NCBI GenBank assembly: GCA_964057225.1
Contig: OZ059894.1
Coordinates: forward strand, 14,972,476-15,036,475
Reading direction: 5' to 3'
Source of the DNA: Auanema rhodensis
Taxonomy: Eukaryota; Nematoda; Chromadorea; Rhabditida; Rhabditidae
DNA length: 64,000 nt
Shown: positions 24,901 through 36,044 of the stretch, piece by piece
Layout: every line of letters begins with the position of its first letter
How positions within the stretch are numbered: the first letter of the stretch is position 1
Made by a program: the position numbers and the translations under genes
The notes under the pieces: generated by a model
Told to the model about the DNA's origin: nothing
Databases searched by the model: none
Seen by the model: the letters and a program-made list of their open reading frames with translations, nothing else

Positions 24901-26685
24901 TTACTTAGGACTGATAGGCGACGACGAAGTTGAGCCTGTATTTGGAGCATTGTGCGAAGAAGCAAATAGGTTAGGGAATGAATTGATAAGAGATGTCGCC
25001 GTCGGATATTGTAAGTTAGCAAGGTTCAGATCAGACAGTTGGAAGGATGCCAGGTTAGCTAATGCAGATTCCAAGAGTGCCGGACTAAATATAGGAAGAA
25101 AAGGATAACAATAGTATACAGGTTAAGCTTAGTATCAATACCTTACATAAGGAGAACAGTCAAATTGGGCAGGAGCATTCTTCAGATAAGATGGAGTCGT
25201 AGTCTGCAAGCAATCATGCTAAGATGGAGATTAGTAAGAAATTCAGAATAACTGTTAGTAGAGTATTAGTAAACTTTAAAGAAACTCAGTCACCTGCACG
25301 TAAGTTGGAGCAGGGGTTGGACTAGATGTTGGAGACACAAAAAGTTGTCCACGCATAGGAGACATGAGAGGGACAGGAGTAATGACTCGTCCGGAACCTG
25401 AACACAATTCCTCAGATCCCGTAGAAAGTGCGCCAGGAGGCATACCAATATTCGATTTATGATATGGTCTGTAAGTACCATTAATAATAGCTAATTCCAT
25501 TAGTTGTTTTCTCTTAAGTTCATCGGTTCCCTCTGGCTAAAATCAAAAAATTATATATATATATGAAAGTTAAAAAACTAACAGCAGGTACTAAGAGTTT
25601 TTTAACATGGGTCATAGCAGCAGCCAATTTCATTCGGGCTCTATTTTCGGTATCTTCACACTGTAGAAGAACATGAAGATCGTCATCAAGATGCTCCCAG
25701 TTAGGACGTCCTCTGTTGGCTTCTTCCTTTAAAAAAATTATATACTATTTTAAATCATTAAACTCAAACCTTTCTTTTGTCTTTCATAGATCCCTTTCCG
25801 CGTACCATGATCTTGCAGCCAGTTTCTTGCTCCAGCTGTTTGGCAGTCATACCTCTTGGACCAAGAATACGTCCAACGAAGTTATACTGAAAATATACGA
25901 GATTAATTATTATAAGTAAATACAAAGCTTACATCAGGATAGTCACGGATAGGAACGTAAATCTTTTCCGTTACAGTAACAACTTCTCCTTTTGGCTCTG
26001 GAAGGTCCACTTCGTCGATAACAAAATCAGTTTGGAAGAGAGCTACACGAACTCTTGCGATTTCTAAATAATTTTATAAAAATTCTCTAAATCTAAAATG
26101 ACTCACCATCCTCTACCAAGCGGTCAGCATGTTGAAAAGCATTGGGAAACATTTCAAGCTGCTTTTTCTCTTTCACAAGGACAGCCAAATACTCCATAGA
26201 GCAATCCATATGGCTGGTTACTGGAGGAGAACCAGATTCTAGAGAGGGGGAACCTGGAATGATAGGATAAACATTATTTTCACAAACTGAATCAGACCAA
26301 GAAGGAGATCAGAAAACCTACGTTTTCCTTCACTTCCAATGCTTTTTAGGCGACCATTAGCTTCAGTAGCTGCAGATGATAGACGGCGTTGTCTTGGAGC
26401 CAACATTTGCCTCGGGTAAGAGGAGAGAGAAGGGAAAACCTGATAAAGTAAAGTTCAATTGAGTATAACTTGAACCCTGGAATTAAACATTCTGGTTAAA
26501 GAAAGAACGAAATCTACGTCCAAAAATTTAATTCTTTCATAAGCAGACATTTGCGCTCTATTTGTAATGAAGCTTCGGAATAAAATAATAAAACGAACAC
26601 TGTCGTCATTCCTAATGCTGGAAGAGTGATATCCCCGAAGAGGTGAGCCAACAGAAGATCGTTGATATGATGCACAGGACTGCAT
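24901..26685 (-). CDS. asd-2: STAR-family KH RNA-binding protein, ASD-2/Quaking type
   Basis: The order is that of the STAR family. A QUA1 dimerisation segment reads [20 protein letters not shown]. The maxi-KH domain has [20 protein letters not shown], then [20 protein letters not shown] and [20 protein letters not shown]2 includes [14 protein letters not shown] Ser/Pro/Met-rich tail runs through [18 protein letters not shown] to SPISPK. Family members bind bipartite ACUAAY-type RNA sites and control splicing or translation; ASD-2 in C. elegans controls alternative splicing. Two starts are possible. ATG 26406 opens the exon encoding [14 protein letters not shown] 26685 opens an upstream exon ([20 protein letters not shown]) that joins in frame through a GTTCGT...CAG intron, and I give the longer span. 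A stop follows SPISPK at 24901, but a GTAAGG donor overlaps it, so a second isoform tail is possible. I chose asd-2 over gld-1 from overall similarity. Confidence 0.85.
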
Positions 26686-27170
26686 ACCAACCTGTAATGA
26701 TTATTTCCATGTTACTTAGCTCAAAAATTGTAATACGAGGACGCATATTAAAACCATGAATAACATGCTATCAATCAAACCACTTCTAGCATAGCTAGTA
26801 AAAAAGCATAAGTCACAAATAAGGTCACCTCTAGTTGTAGTAAATATTAAATGCTCACCAGTTTTTATTAGAAATATGACAGAAAGATCGGAAGAATACG
26901 ACACGCCAACAAATGACTGATTACGGATATCCGCTGTCATCTACCGATTTTTCATGATCTACGCCTGATACAGGGTGTGGCGCCAATTTCAAAAATAGGA
27001 GCACAATTGTTCATATTGCATATACACCAAATCAAAGTCCATGTAAAACGAGCATTTTGTGCTTCACACCAAAGTACAATATAGTTCAAAAATGTTTATT
27101 GAATCAAATTTCGTAGCTTACTAAGTTATACATAGTCAAAACATACAAAATAAAATAAAATCAAGAATAA
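26686..27170. other. Gap between RRM-Tudor and STAR-KH genes
   Basis: 485 bp between two minus-strand genes. A minus-strand open frame at 26716-26940 might be a 5' exon of the STAR-KH gene, but it has no family similarity. An acceptor-like CAG precedes the 26685 ATG region. There is no further recognisable feature. Confidence 0.4.
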
Positions 27171-28739
27171 TTATGATATAACAGGATCCTGAATAAAAAT
27201 ATCTTTAAAATTTTCAGAAATAGCATGTATATCGTTCTCGAAATTCTGAAATAGTTTAGCAATAAAGTAATAAGTCAGCTTTAAATTACCAATTTTTTGA
27301 AAGATAAAAGACTATCTCTTGAATATGTATGAACAGAGGACTGACGATTATCAGCTACACAATATTTCTTCTTAATTAATGTATCAGTGATTCCATAACC
27401 ATCTAAAATGAGCTTCAGTGAGAAACAAATTACAAGAATATATTTACTAGTGCGTCCATTAACTACAACTACATTCAATGATTTCCGGAAACCTGTATTC
27501 AGCACACGAACATATTGCTCATGCTTGGACCAATCTCTAAGAACCTACGAAAGAAATTGCAATCAAAATAAAAAATATAGAATAAACAAGTATACCCCTC
27601 TAACTGTTGCATAAGATCCTACATCATTTTTAAGCCAATTGACTCCTGATATAGTGCAAGGAATAACCTTCAAATAACCTCACTAAATTTTAAAATTTAA
27701 AAATACACTACGTACCAACGCAGGTAAATCAGTAAACCTTTCTACCATAGGCCAGCTCATACTACGATCATATTTAACAGTTTGCCCAATATCAATAAGA
27801 TAAGCTTCTGTATTTGAAATACGTTGAGCTCGATGATGAAGGCCTTCATGACAGCAAATAAAGAAGTGGCCAATCTTCAAAATAGAAGAGGTGATTCAAA
27901 AAACATAGTAATATTCCAAATCAACTGAATTCAGAACAAACCTTAACATCAGTGTCAATCTTAGACGCATTACTGTGGCAATAGTCCAATATCTGTTTCT
28001 GGAGCTTCTCATAGCTTTCATTGTTACAGTTAGTTTCAATAATATGGAAAGCGAACTGTTCGCTTGGAGGATATGGGGAAGAAACAACTTTGGCCTAAAA
28101 ACTTGATTACAATTGGCCAACCTATTAACCTTACATCTATGGTAACACCAATAGGTAGATCTCTGAACACAATTTTAAAGTTAGAAGGTGGAGACTCCTT
28201 GAACTTTTCCGAGCTCTTAACCCTTTGAAGAGGAGTAGTAGTATTTTGATTAATAGGTGCAAGGACTCTTCTATAAATAATTTTTTCAACTAGGTCCCAC
28301 AATAAAAATATTACTGTTCAGATTTTTTGGTAACAGCGCCACGTTCACGTACGTCAGATATCTGGAGAGCAAAAGTTCAAAGATAAGAGCAAGAACAAAC
28401 GTACAGAGACAGTAACATTGTCGGAAATTCTCAATTTCTTTTTCATAACACGCTTTCTCACTTCATCAGAGCCTTCATATGTTAACATAGTGAGAAAACT
28501 GAATAAAATTGATATTGTTGCAAAAAATCAGAATAGTTTACCCATATTTAGTAGTAGAGTTTTGAGTGACGGGAATTCGAACATTGTCAACAGGTCCAAA
28601 TTGAAGAAAACACCGGAAAAGATCCCACTAAAAACTTTTATCAAGAGAAATAAAATTAGATAAAACGAACATCACTAAAAGTGTTTGGAATATCTCTTAT
28701 AAAAAATTCCTTTTCAGAAGAAGATGTTGGAATGATCAT
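27171..28739 (-). CDS. RRM + extended Tudor domain protein (TDRD10-like architecture)
   Basis: About ten exons with 40-50 bp introns. Residues ~8-85 form an RRM: EFFIRDIPNTFSDWDLF (RNP2-like), then RCFLQFGPVDNVRIP, then a reduced RNP1 around KYGFLTMLTYEG. A linker follows. The C-terminal half is an extended Tudor (Tudor plus SN-like) module: HFFICCHEGLHHRAQRI, EAYLIDIGQTVKYD, RFTDLPALVIPCTISGV, then DWSKHEQYVRVLNTGF and YGITDTLIKKKYCVAD. In canonical Tudors the DYGN-type signature and nearby aromatics form the methyl-arginine cage. Here the signature is DIGQ, so methyl-arginine binding may be lost or changed. Tudor+RRM proteins such as vertebrate TDRD10 are germline-linked; a germline small-RNA role here is inference. 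The ATG lies immediately after TTCTTCTAG, a likely SL acceptor. Confidence 0.75.
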
Positions 28740-28745
28740 CTAGAA
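28740..28745 (-). promoter_or_regulatory. Probable SL trans-splice acceptor
   Basis: On the minus strand TTTTCTTCTAG abuts the ATG of the RRM-Tudor gene with no 5' UTR left between them. This is typical of nematode SL addition sites. No upstream exon is recognisable. Confidence 0.45.
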
Positions 28746-29961
28746 GAAAACAAATTGTCACACTAATAATTATTTTATATATTTATATAAACATATATTA
28801 TAATAATAAAAATTAGAACAAACGCAATGACAAGTAGAAATTAATTTTCAATTCTAAGATTTAAAAATAAAATTTTCGCGCAAATGTTACGACCGATTGT
28901 CTACAGTAATCGTCAAGGCCGTAGCCTTTCAATGGTCCTTTGCGGCAAAACATTGTCAAATCATATCTTTTCAACAAATTAACTATATCTACCAGTGGAC
29001 TAGAATTTGATTATATGTTAAGCTAATATGAAGAATATTTTTCAATTTGTGTAATTTCCTTATGAATATAGCCACATTCTTTAAAGCTGCGATCGTTATT
29101 GTGTCTTTAAGATCTAGCTGGTATGTAGAAAACCGCGTAGTGTTAATTCCGAGTTTATTCTTATATCGAATAATTCATTTGGAACATAAGGTTTTTTTTA
29201 AAATTTATTTCATTATTCTGTTGGTGTAATAAATGCTAGAAAAAGAGTGCATAGTTTTGAAAAGCTGGCTTCTCCCCCCGCACAACGTGCGATAATCGTC
29301 GAATTTGTTTTTTAATTATTGACAATCAGTCTTTCTTTTATTCTTTTTTTTGAAAGCCGCCCACACTCTCTGTCCACTCTGAACATTTTTCCTTAAATCA
29401 ACGGAATTGTTTAAAAAGATACTGTATCTGTTTCAGAAATTTTTGATTTCCCTATTTTTCGAACAGCATAAGTATCCAATAAGTTCTATTTTTTATTTTT
29501 AACAGTAAAAACTTGATTTTAAAGGGCATTTCCTCAGCATATGATACCAAAAGTGAATATTAGTCACGAAAATTATTGAGGTAAATAACTTCGGAAAGCA
29601 TTAAACAATTGATTATTATGACTCAATAATTAATGTAGTAAGACGTTTCTTTCATGTTAGCACAGTCATCGAGAAAACTCGTAGAATAACCAGGCCCAAT
29701 TCTTAGCATAACAAGTTGTTAATTTTGACTTTTCGATTTAATTGACGGTCTTCCCATTATGAACGTTTTTAAAGCTGTTAGGCATCCCACACAGACACAT
29801 ATGAATCATTCTATACATAGAACAAATTTATGTATTTTGTTATAACTTTTCAAGTTAGCGAACATGTACTAGGATAATGTTTGAATCAGAAAAACAGAAA
29901 ATTTTAGAATAAACATAAAAAGGATGTACACGTAAGTGTGCCACGTCAATTTCACGTGGCG

Positions 29962-30210
29962 TTAGCTGAATGGCCTTTCATTTAAAGCTTTCTTTAACGC
30001 GATGAGCGGTTGCAATGCAGATGTGTCTTGCAAGATATGGTTGAGGAAAATCACGTCTTCAGCAAACTTAACCAGTTTTGAGCTGTGCAGTGTCAGTTGT
30101 CTGGTTAGTAAATAGTGGGGGCGGTTAGTATATACAAGCGTGTGGGAGCTATTTATCATTTGAGATATGTTTGAATAATTTGATATCTCCCAACTACGGT
30201 TATCAGTCAC
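29962..30210 (-). mobile_element. Non-LTR retrotransposon RT-like relic
   Basis: An 82-codon open frame includes LVYTN, then SSKLVKFAEDVIFLNHILQD and SALQ. CR1/L2-type LINE reverse transcriptases carry YTND...LLKFADDT...GLI.D around the catalytic FADD/YADD box. Here the box reads FAED, so the first of the two catalytic aspartates is changed. No other RT motif, endonuclease domain or ORF1 is recognisable on either side, so at most this is a short inactive fragment. The assignment rests on one motif block and is tentative. Confidence 0.35.
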
Positions 30211-31020
30211 CTTACTGCAATCTTACATTGTTTTCTGAAGTAGTTCTGTTGTAACTGAAACGAACCTCAACAAGACCTAGCACCATAGATTTAAACTATG
30301 TCTTGACTTTGGTGCACATTTCATGTTACATCACTCCTCTTATTACTGTAGGTTTGATGGTTAAAAGGTCATAAATTTTACTATTGGTTAAACTAAGGTG
30401 CTCTTGATTGACTGCCCATCGAGAAATATTCTATAGCAAAAATTACAAGATAGAATTACTCTTGTTATTAATTAAAAAACGTAAAGAGATGTAAGGAAAA
30501 CGTGTTCTGGTCTTGAGAAGCCCTTCTTATTCGTCAAATACGAATTACGTTACGAAAATTGTTGTATCTATTGTCCGTAAGCTTTTTCAATATTTTTAAA
30601 TATAATATATAGTTCAATAAACAAATTAAAATAGTTTTTAAGTTTATTTTGATTTCAAAGTTTGAAATAACTAACAATTAATATAATAAGAGGAATAAAA
30701 CAATGAAAAAACCAAATAAGGAAAAGAATAAATTAGATTAATATGATTGCAGTGTATATGATGCTTGACTATGCTAGAGATCACAATATAGAGCATATGA
30801 CAGTGGAAACATTAGCTGAGATCAAAATTTCGACTAAGACATTCGTGTTGATCAATGAAGTAAAGTTCTAGGTGAGTTGAATTTTAAATTTCCTATAAGT
30901 AAGGTTGAACAAAACATTGATGTTGTCCTTTATCTCCGCTGTTATTTGTTTTCTGGAGAGAATATTCCTATTTCTTCTGTTTCGTTTCGAATAATAGTAG
31001 AAGCAGACGGCAGAATAGGA

Positions 31021-31420
31021 TTAAGTGAATGTTGCTAGCATAGAAAATATCTTTTGCACAGGTGCATTTGTAATTGAAGTTGAAGAATTGTTTGTGAATA
31101 GTCTAGAGTTTTGAGTAAGACTTGAATTCGAAGACTTCATTTTGTAATTGTGAGCGATTTGGGCTCTCTTGATGGAATTGCGAACATCTGAAACATAAGT
31201 AATAAGAAAATGAGAAAATAAATAAATAAATAAATAAATGAACTAAAACAAAAACAAAAAACTAACCTATAGTACTGTCTGGTAAAGACATCATGAAAGA
31301 ATTAGATGTACTGAATTCTGGCATTTTGAAAGTATGGATAGAGTATATAGGTGAGCGCTCCAAAAGTTTAGAATGATAGAAATCAGCTTCACTTGGTGGA
31401 AGAGGAAATTCTGGAATCAT
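31021..31420 (-). CDS. Unknown small protein, two exons, TATA promoter
   Basis: ATG at 31420 opens MIPEFPLPPSEADFYHSKLL and continues to FMMSLPDSTI. An intron of about 75 bp contains an (AAAT)n run. Exon 2 reads DVRNSIKRAQIAHNYKMK, then a Ser/Asn/Thr-rich tail ending KIFSMLATFT and stop at 31021-31023, giving about 107 residues. There is no signal peptide, membrane segment or cysteine. It is basic and low-complexity towards the C-terminus, and I do not recognise a family. A good TATA box lies about 105 bp upstream of the ATG (minus strand, 31524-31531) in a locally GC-rich block, which supports a real transcription unit. Confidence 0.55.
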
Positions 31421-31523
31421 TGTTTCCTTATGTGTGGTTACAGTAAGAGGAAATGAGAGAGTGGTTGAGAAGACCTAGTAGGTGTAGGCGCTGAAAGAAG
31501 AGACAGACTCTGATTGCTCCGCC

Positions 31524-31531
31524 TATATATA
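31524..31531 (-). promoter_or_regulatory. TATA box of the 31.0-31.4 kb gene
   Basis: On the minus strand the sequence is TATATATAGGCGG, a strong TATA element followed by GC-rich sequence, about 100 bp before the ATG at 31420. Confidence 0.5.
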
Positions 31532-34500
31532 CTGATGTCGCATGGGCGGGGGCAAACCCACAAGATTTTTTTTGGTTATAATTTTTATTATATGAATAAA
31601 ATAATAAACAAAATGAAGTGCTTGTTAACTAATTCAAAAAAGTGAACAATATCTAATGAGTTTAGTACTTTTTTTTGGATAAAAAGAACTTTTTTGCAAT
31701 TATGTTGTCCTTGTAGTATTATTTTGTATTTAGAAGCTGTTCAATAGTAAAGTCAAGTGCAATGATGTTAGCTTCCAGGCTTATATTTTTTTGTTTTCCA
31801 TCTTGATTTGAAAAAAATTTTTTTTTTCTCGGTATTTTCACTTTGTAGCACATTTAGTGACCATTATTGCAGGTCACAAAGACATTAGTCATCGTAGTTG
31901 ACGAAAGTTTTCGCATAATCGGATGTTTGCAAAGGAAATATGACATCATCTGTATGTTTCCTTTTATATTCATTATGATATTCCGGTGGGAGCAAACCTT
32001 TTCCCAAGGAGTGAAGCTCTTTCAGGTAATTAAGTTTTCTTTATCAGTGAGATTAGAAATATGATAGTAGCTGGAATATTGACCTGTGTTTCCCCCTATA
32101 GATAGAACCCACGAATTTCGGTGCAAAAGCGTATTTCGCAATCGCGAAAAGGGTGGCGTTTTGGGTGCGGACGACTCGAAAAGACAGATCAGAATTCTTC
32201 CAATATGAATTATGATAACATTGCTTGCAGGAACTGCGTTTTCTAAAAGATGTTCGGTGTGCTGACTACAACGACGGGTTATGATAACGATAAGATGACG
32301 TAGGTGATGATGAAGGTTAGGGATCCAACGTCCATCAATATGATTCACAAGCAGTTCTCTTTGTTGATCGCGGAAGCTGGCTTCTCCGGCTCATCATCAT
32401 CGTTTGGTTCCTTACACCTAACCGGCAAATAACAACCTGAAGTTGTCGCGGGAGATGGGTTGTTCTTCTGGTTATCAGCCAGCGTTCACCCACTCAGTGA
32501 GAGAGCACGCGTATCTCTGTTCTTTTTTTAAAAATCAAATGAAAGATGTAAAAGATCAATTAAGAATCGGCCATAGAAGAATCATTTCTTACTGGGTACA
32601 AGCAAATAATAAGCCCTATTTCATTAATCATTTCTTCTCTTACAAGAGTTCAACTATCTAATGTTGACATATTTTTGAGGTTGAGAACTTGTACTTTCAC
32701 GTAAATTATAACAAAGATGAGAGTTATAGTTATCATATTGTAATTAAACATCTTACAAACACCTCATACATCATACTGTATGTGTTGTACACAAACGGAA
32801 CTATTATTATGTGGATCTTTCCAAACTTTCAGCAGAAATATGTGTAGGGTTAGAAAGAAAAAAGAAAAAAAAAGATGAGAGTGAGGTATTTTAAATAGAT
32901 TATGAAGAGAGTTGAAAAGGAGAAAGAGGGCGATGTTAATAAAGAAATTGCTCCATTGGCTTATCGTTACTTATCAAGATTTTTGATTATGCTGTGGAAT
33001 GTGGAGAAATTAAAAATAGATATTAGCGATCCTGTTAACTATATTAAAATAATAATTATTCTAGATATGAAGTATTGCATTCCGAGCTGATTCATCATAA
33101 GCTCTTCAATTGATGTATGCTATTAAGCTCTATTTGAACACAGTACTCCTCCTAAAGGGGAAGGGGAGTTTCAATAAATTACTCATAGCTATTTCACTTT
33201 TTCCGTTTTAATCACCAAAATCATTTTGTGATGTTTTATTTTTTATGATGTTTGTAGTATCTTTTTCATGATGACTATAATCTTAATGCATGATATAACA
33301 TTCAAACATTCAAATATTTGGTGGGGGAAATGATCTTAAGGTGATTATATTCTTTCTAGAATATACTGTTGAAAGTCGTTAGATCAGGAAGTAAATGTTC
33401 AATTGAGCACGTGTATAAAATAATTATTTACATTCCAGATTATATTTGAAATCAGTTCTAGTTCTGCTAATTCGACTTGTGCTTCTGGTAGCTTCGATAC
33501 GAATGGAAAGAGTCCAAAACACGAACACAACACTTTTAGGAATGTGCAATTCATCACATAGTATAATCACATGGTTTGTTAGGAATGCTTCAAACGGAAC
33601 TTTTGCAAAAGATTATTTCATCTTTCAAAGATTATACCTATTCCGTTATGATATCATATGACGGCCACATTACCTGATCTGGTTTCTCATTTTTTGATTT
33701 TAAAGCAATGCTACTGAGCATTTCGACTTTGAGCTCATAAAATTTGCCGACGTCAATTAGTTTACGAGGCCAAAGTATTGTAGGATCCGTTAAGCGACAC
33801 GTGCCATTCAAGCATTATTATACGGAAAACATTATCTAGGGGCTTTAAACAACCAAAGAACTGGTAGATATTAGACAATAAAACTTTAATCTGTTTTCCT
33901 TCTAAATCATCTTGCATCACATTTATCATCAATGTGCATGTTAGTCTTGTCATAGCCCAACATATGCATTGAGTAAAATAGAAAGTTGACAAATGCATAT
34001 TTGTATGTTGACATCACTGTTCATACAAAATACCAAATAGTTATTCGTAAATAGATTACCAAATCGGGGTTTGGGAAAAAAAATTATGAATTCACTGTTC
34101 AAGAGCAGCTACTGTTTTACGTCGATAGTCCAAAATTCTAATAATCAGCTTATAATTAACGAACAATAGAGCACTGATAAAGCTTGGAAATTTGTATCGA
34201 ATTAAGGGCTACTATGTAGCTATAGATTAGCTTAGAATTAATTTTCTTCTTTTCTTTTTTTTTCTCTAAAAAAACAAAATAGTTAAACGTATGAAAAAAC
34301 AGTTGTTTATAACCATGTTTGTGATGACGATTTTATGAATTTCATCGAAATTTCACCATGTTATCATTGATTATGAAATTACTGTACATTTATGGCATAT
34401 TTACTACAAAAATTAGAAGGAATACAGAAAAGTTATAGTTTCAAATAATGTTTTCATAGCTAAATTCATAGAACAATTATCAAATATCTAGAGATGGAAG

Positions 34501-36044
34501 TTTAGCTCAAGGTTCACGTACGGTCCGGTGTGTGAGCATGTTTTTCAGTTTAAGAACTTTAATTCTTTGATCTTATATTTTGAATGGTTATAAAAAAGAA
34601 TTTTAGCTGGTATTATTGATAGAAAGGAAGTTCCTGGAAAATTTCTCAGAAATTAATAGGCTTTTTAAAGTCTTATCAATACAATATTTTGATTATATAA
34701 TAGAATTTCGACGAAAAGTTTATCAGTTATCTGTTCTTCACCGATCAAAAAAAATTATCATTATAATAGCAAAGATCTAAGTACACCCAACTTTATAAAA
34801 AAAAACTTTAGTTAACTAAATATGATGAGTTTAAACTCGGTGTTAAGTTGTAAAGTGTTTCGAATAAATTATTCCGGGTATTTAAAGTGAGAAACTAATC
34901 TCCTCTTTATGATAAGGTTATTCATAATGCTTTAAATATTTTGAAAATTGATTAGGTAATGCATAATCAATTAAGGGCGTATTCATTTTTAAATATGGCT
35001 GTAGCATCACTTTAAGATTATTTAAATTCTTTAGATGTCATCTAAAGTTACAGTTGAAGCCTTCAACGTGATAAAATGCACCCATTATAATCTTAACCAA
35101 CCATATAATGTTATAATTTTTTCAAAATATCATTCAATTGACATTTTATAATGCATGCTAAACATAGTAGTTTTAATTGCTCTTTATCGAATCTCCGAAA
35201 AGGAAAAAAAAATAATAAAAGATGAACCTTGTCCCACCTCATTGAGGGGGAGTGTGATAAGAGGAAGATAGCATCGAACCACCCCACCACTTCATGCCCA
35301 GGGGTCAGTTGGGGATTCCCTGGTATACACTCTAATGAACCTAGTGAAATGATTAAAAACTAGTCTAGGGATATTAGAGGAACAACACTAGCGACAGATC
35401 AGAAACACTTTTTGCATTCTCCTTTTCTTGAAGAATTCATTACAACAATTTTGTTTTCAATGAACATGTCATATCTCTCAGAATTCACTATTGAAGAGAG
35501 AAAAAAATCTGGGAAGCCGGAAATTGTATGATTTAGGGCGATTCTCCGACCACCCCAGTAAACATACTTAAGCATTTCTAATTCATGAAAAATGCACATG
35601 GTTACTGTTATGAAAAACCAAATCTCTCACTAGTCATTAATTGTCATAATGATGTTAACCATCAAAAACTCGATACAGTAAACACATAGTATGGGAATGA
35701 AAGTTAGAACAAAAAATTCAGAAGGAACAACAGTTTTTCTTAGTTTAATGGGCCAACAATCCATATAACAGACAGCACATGTACTGTTCACGTGGTGAAG
35801 GCGTGTAGAATATTGTCGGAATCCAATTTCGACGCGTCGGGTATGTTTTCGTGGAAACTAGTGGGGCAAAGAATGAACCTTTTGAAACTTCTTATCAGCT
35901 AATAAAATATAATTCGAGTACTACAAATGAATTCCATTTTATATATTGACATAAGTAAATAATTACAAAAATCTCTCTTAAAGCGGAATAAATGTTTTAT
36001 CACAACTGTATGACATGGAATACTGTCCATTAAATGTCTGAAAG
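31532..36044. other. Intergenic region with GC-rich islands and a candidate structured RNA
   Basis: About 4.5 kb with no gene I can name. Two blocks stand out from the AT-rich background. One is a CpG-rich segment at about 32100-32430, containing the perfect 6-bp inverted repeat TTTCGC/GCGAAA at 32134-32149. The other is the hairpin-rich segment at 35221-35413, listed separately. Minus-strand open frames around 33670-33998 look partly coding but could not be assembled or assigned. Confidence 0.45.
35221..35413 (+). ncRNA. Candidate structured noncoding RNA
   Basis: A GC-rich block in AT-rich DNA with several good hairpins. (1) 35232-35251: TCCC(A)CCTC pairs with GAGGGGGA, 8 bp with one bulged A. 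(2) CCAGGG at 35298-35303 pairs with CCCTGG at 35318-35323. (3) CTCTAAT at 35330-35336 pairs with ATTAGAG at 35373-35379, enclosing CTAGT at 35341-35345 paired with ACTAG at 35359-35363. A TTTTT run at 35409-35413 could be a Pol III terminator. The strand is uncertain, because a T-run also follows on the minus strand. It does not match U1, U2, U4, U5, U6, SL, SRP or 5S RNA as I know them. GGAAG near 35261 and ACAGATCA near 35395 are loosely like RNase P/MRP CR-I and CR-V, but this is not enough to name it. Confidence 0.35.

Larger units (their letters stand above)
28740..31020. other. Intergenic region with a LINE reverse-transcriptase-like relic
   Basis: About 2.3 kb. Apart from the RT-like fragment at 29962-30210 I recognise no gene. 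A (AAAT)n run lies just outside, in the intron of the next gene (about 31219-31240). Several TTTTT and AATAAA-like strings occur, as expected in AT-rich DNA. Confidence 0.5.

Noticed and set aside
32022-32348. 108-codon minus-strand open frame in the CpG-rich block
   Set aside because: His/Ile-rich translation with no domain or splice context. It is probably open because of local base composition.
33440-33998. Minus-strand segments with coding-like stretches (for example RKLIDVGKFYELKVEML), considered as a nuclear-receptor ligand-domain fragment
   Set aside because: Frames do not join through plausible splice sites and similarity is too weak. Kept only as a remark in the intergenic entry.
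35262-35300. tRNA B-box-like GGTTCGATGC on the minus strand
   Set aside because: No matching A box, acceptor stem or anticodon arm could be folded around it.
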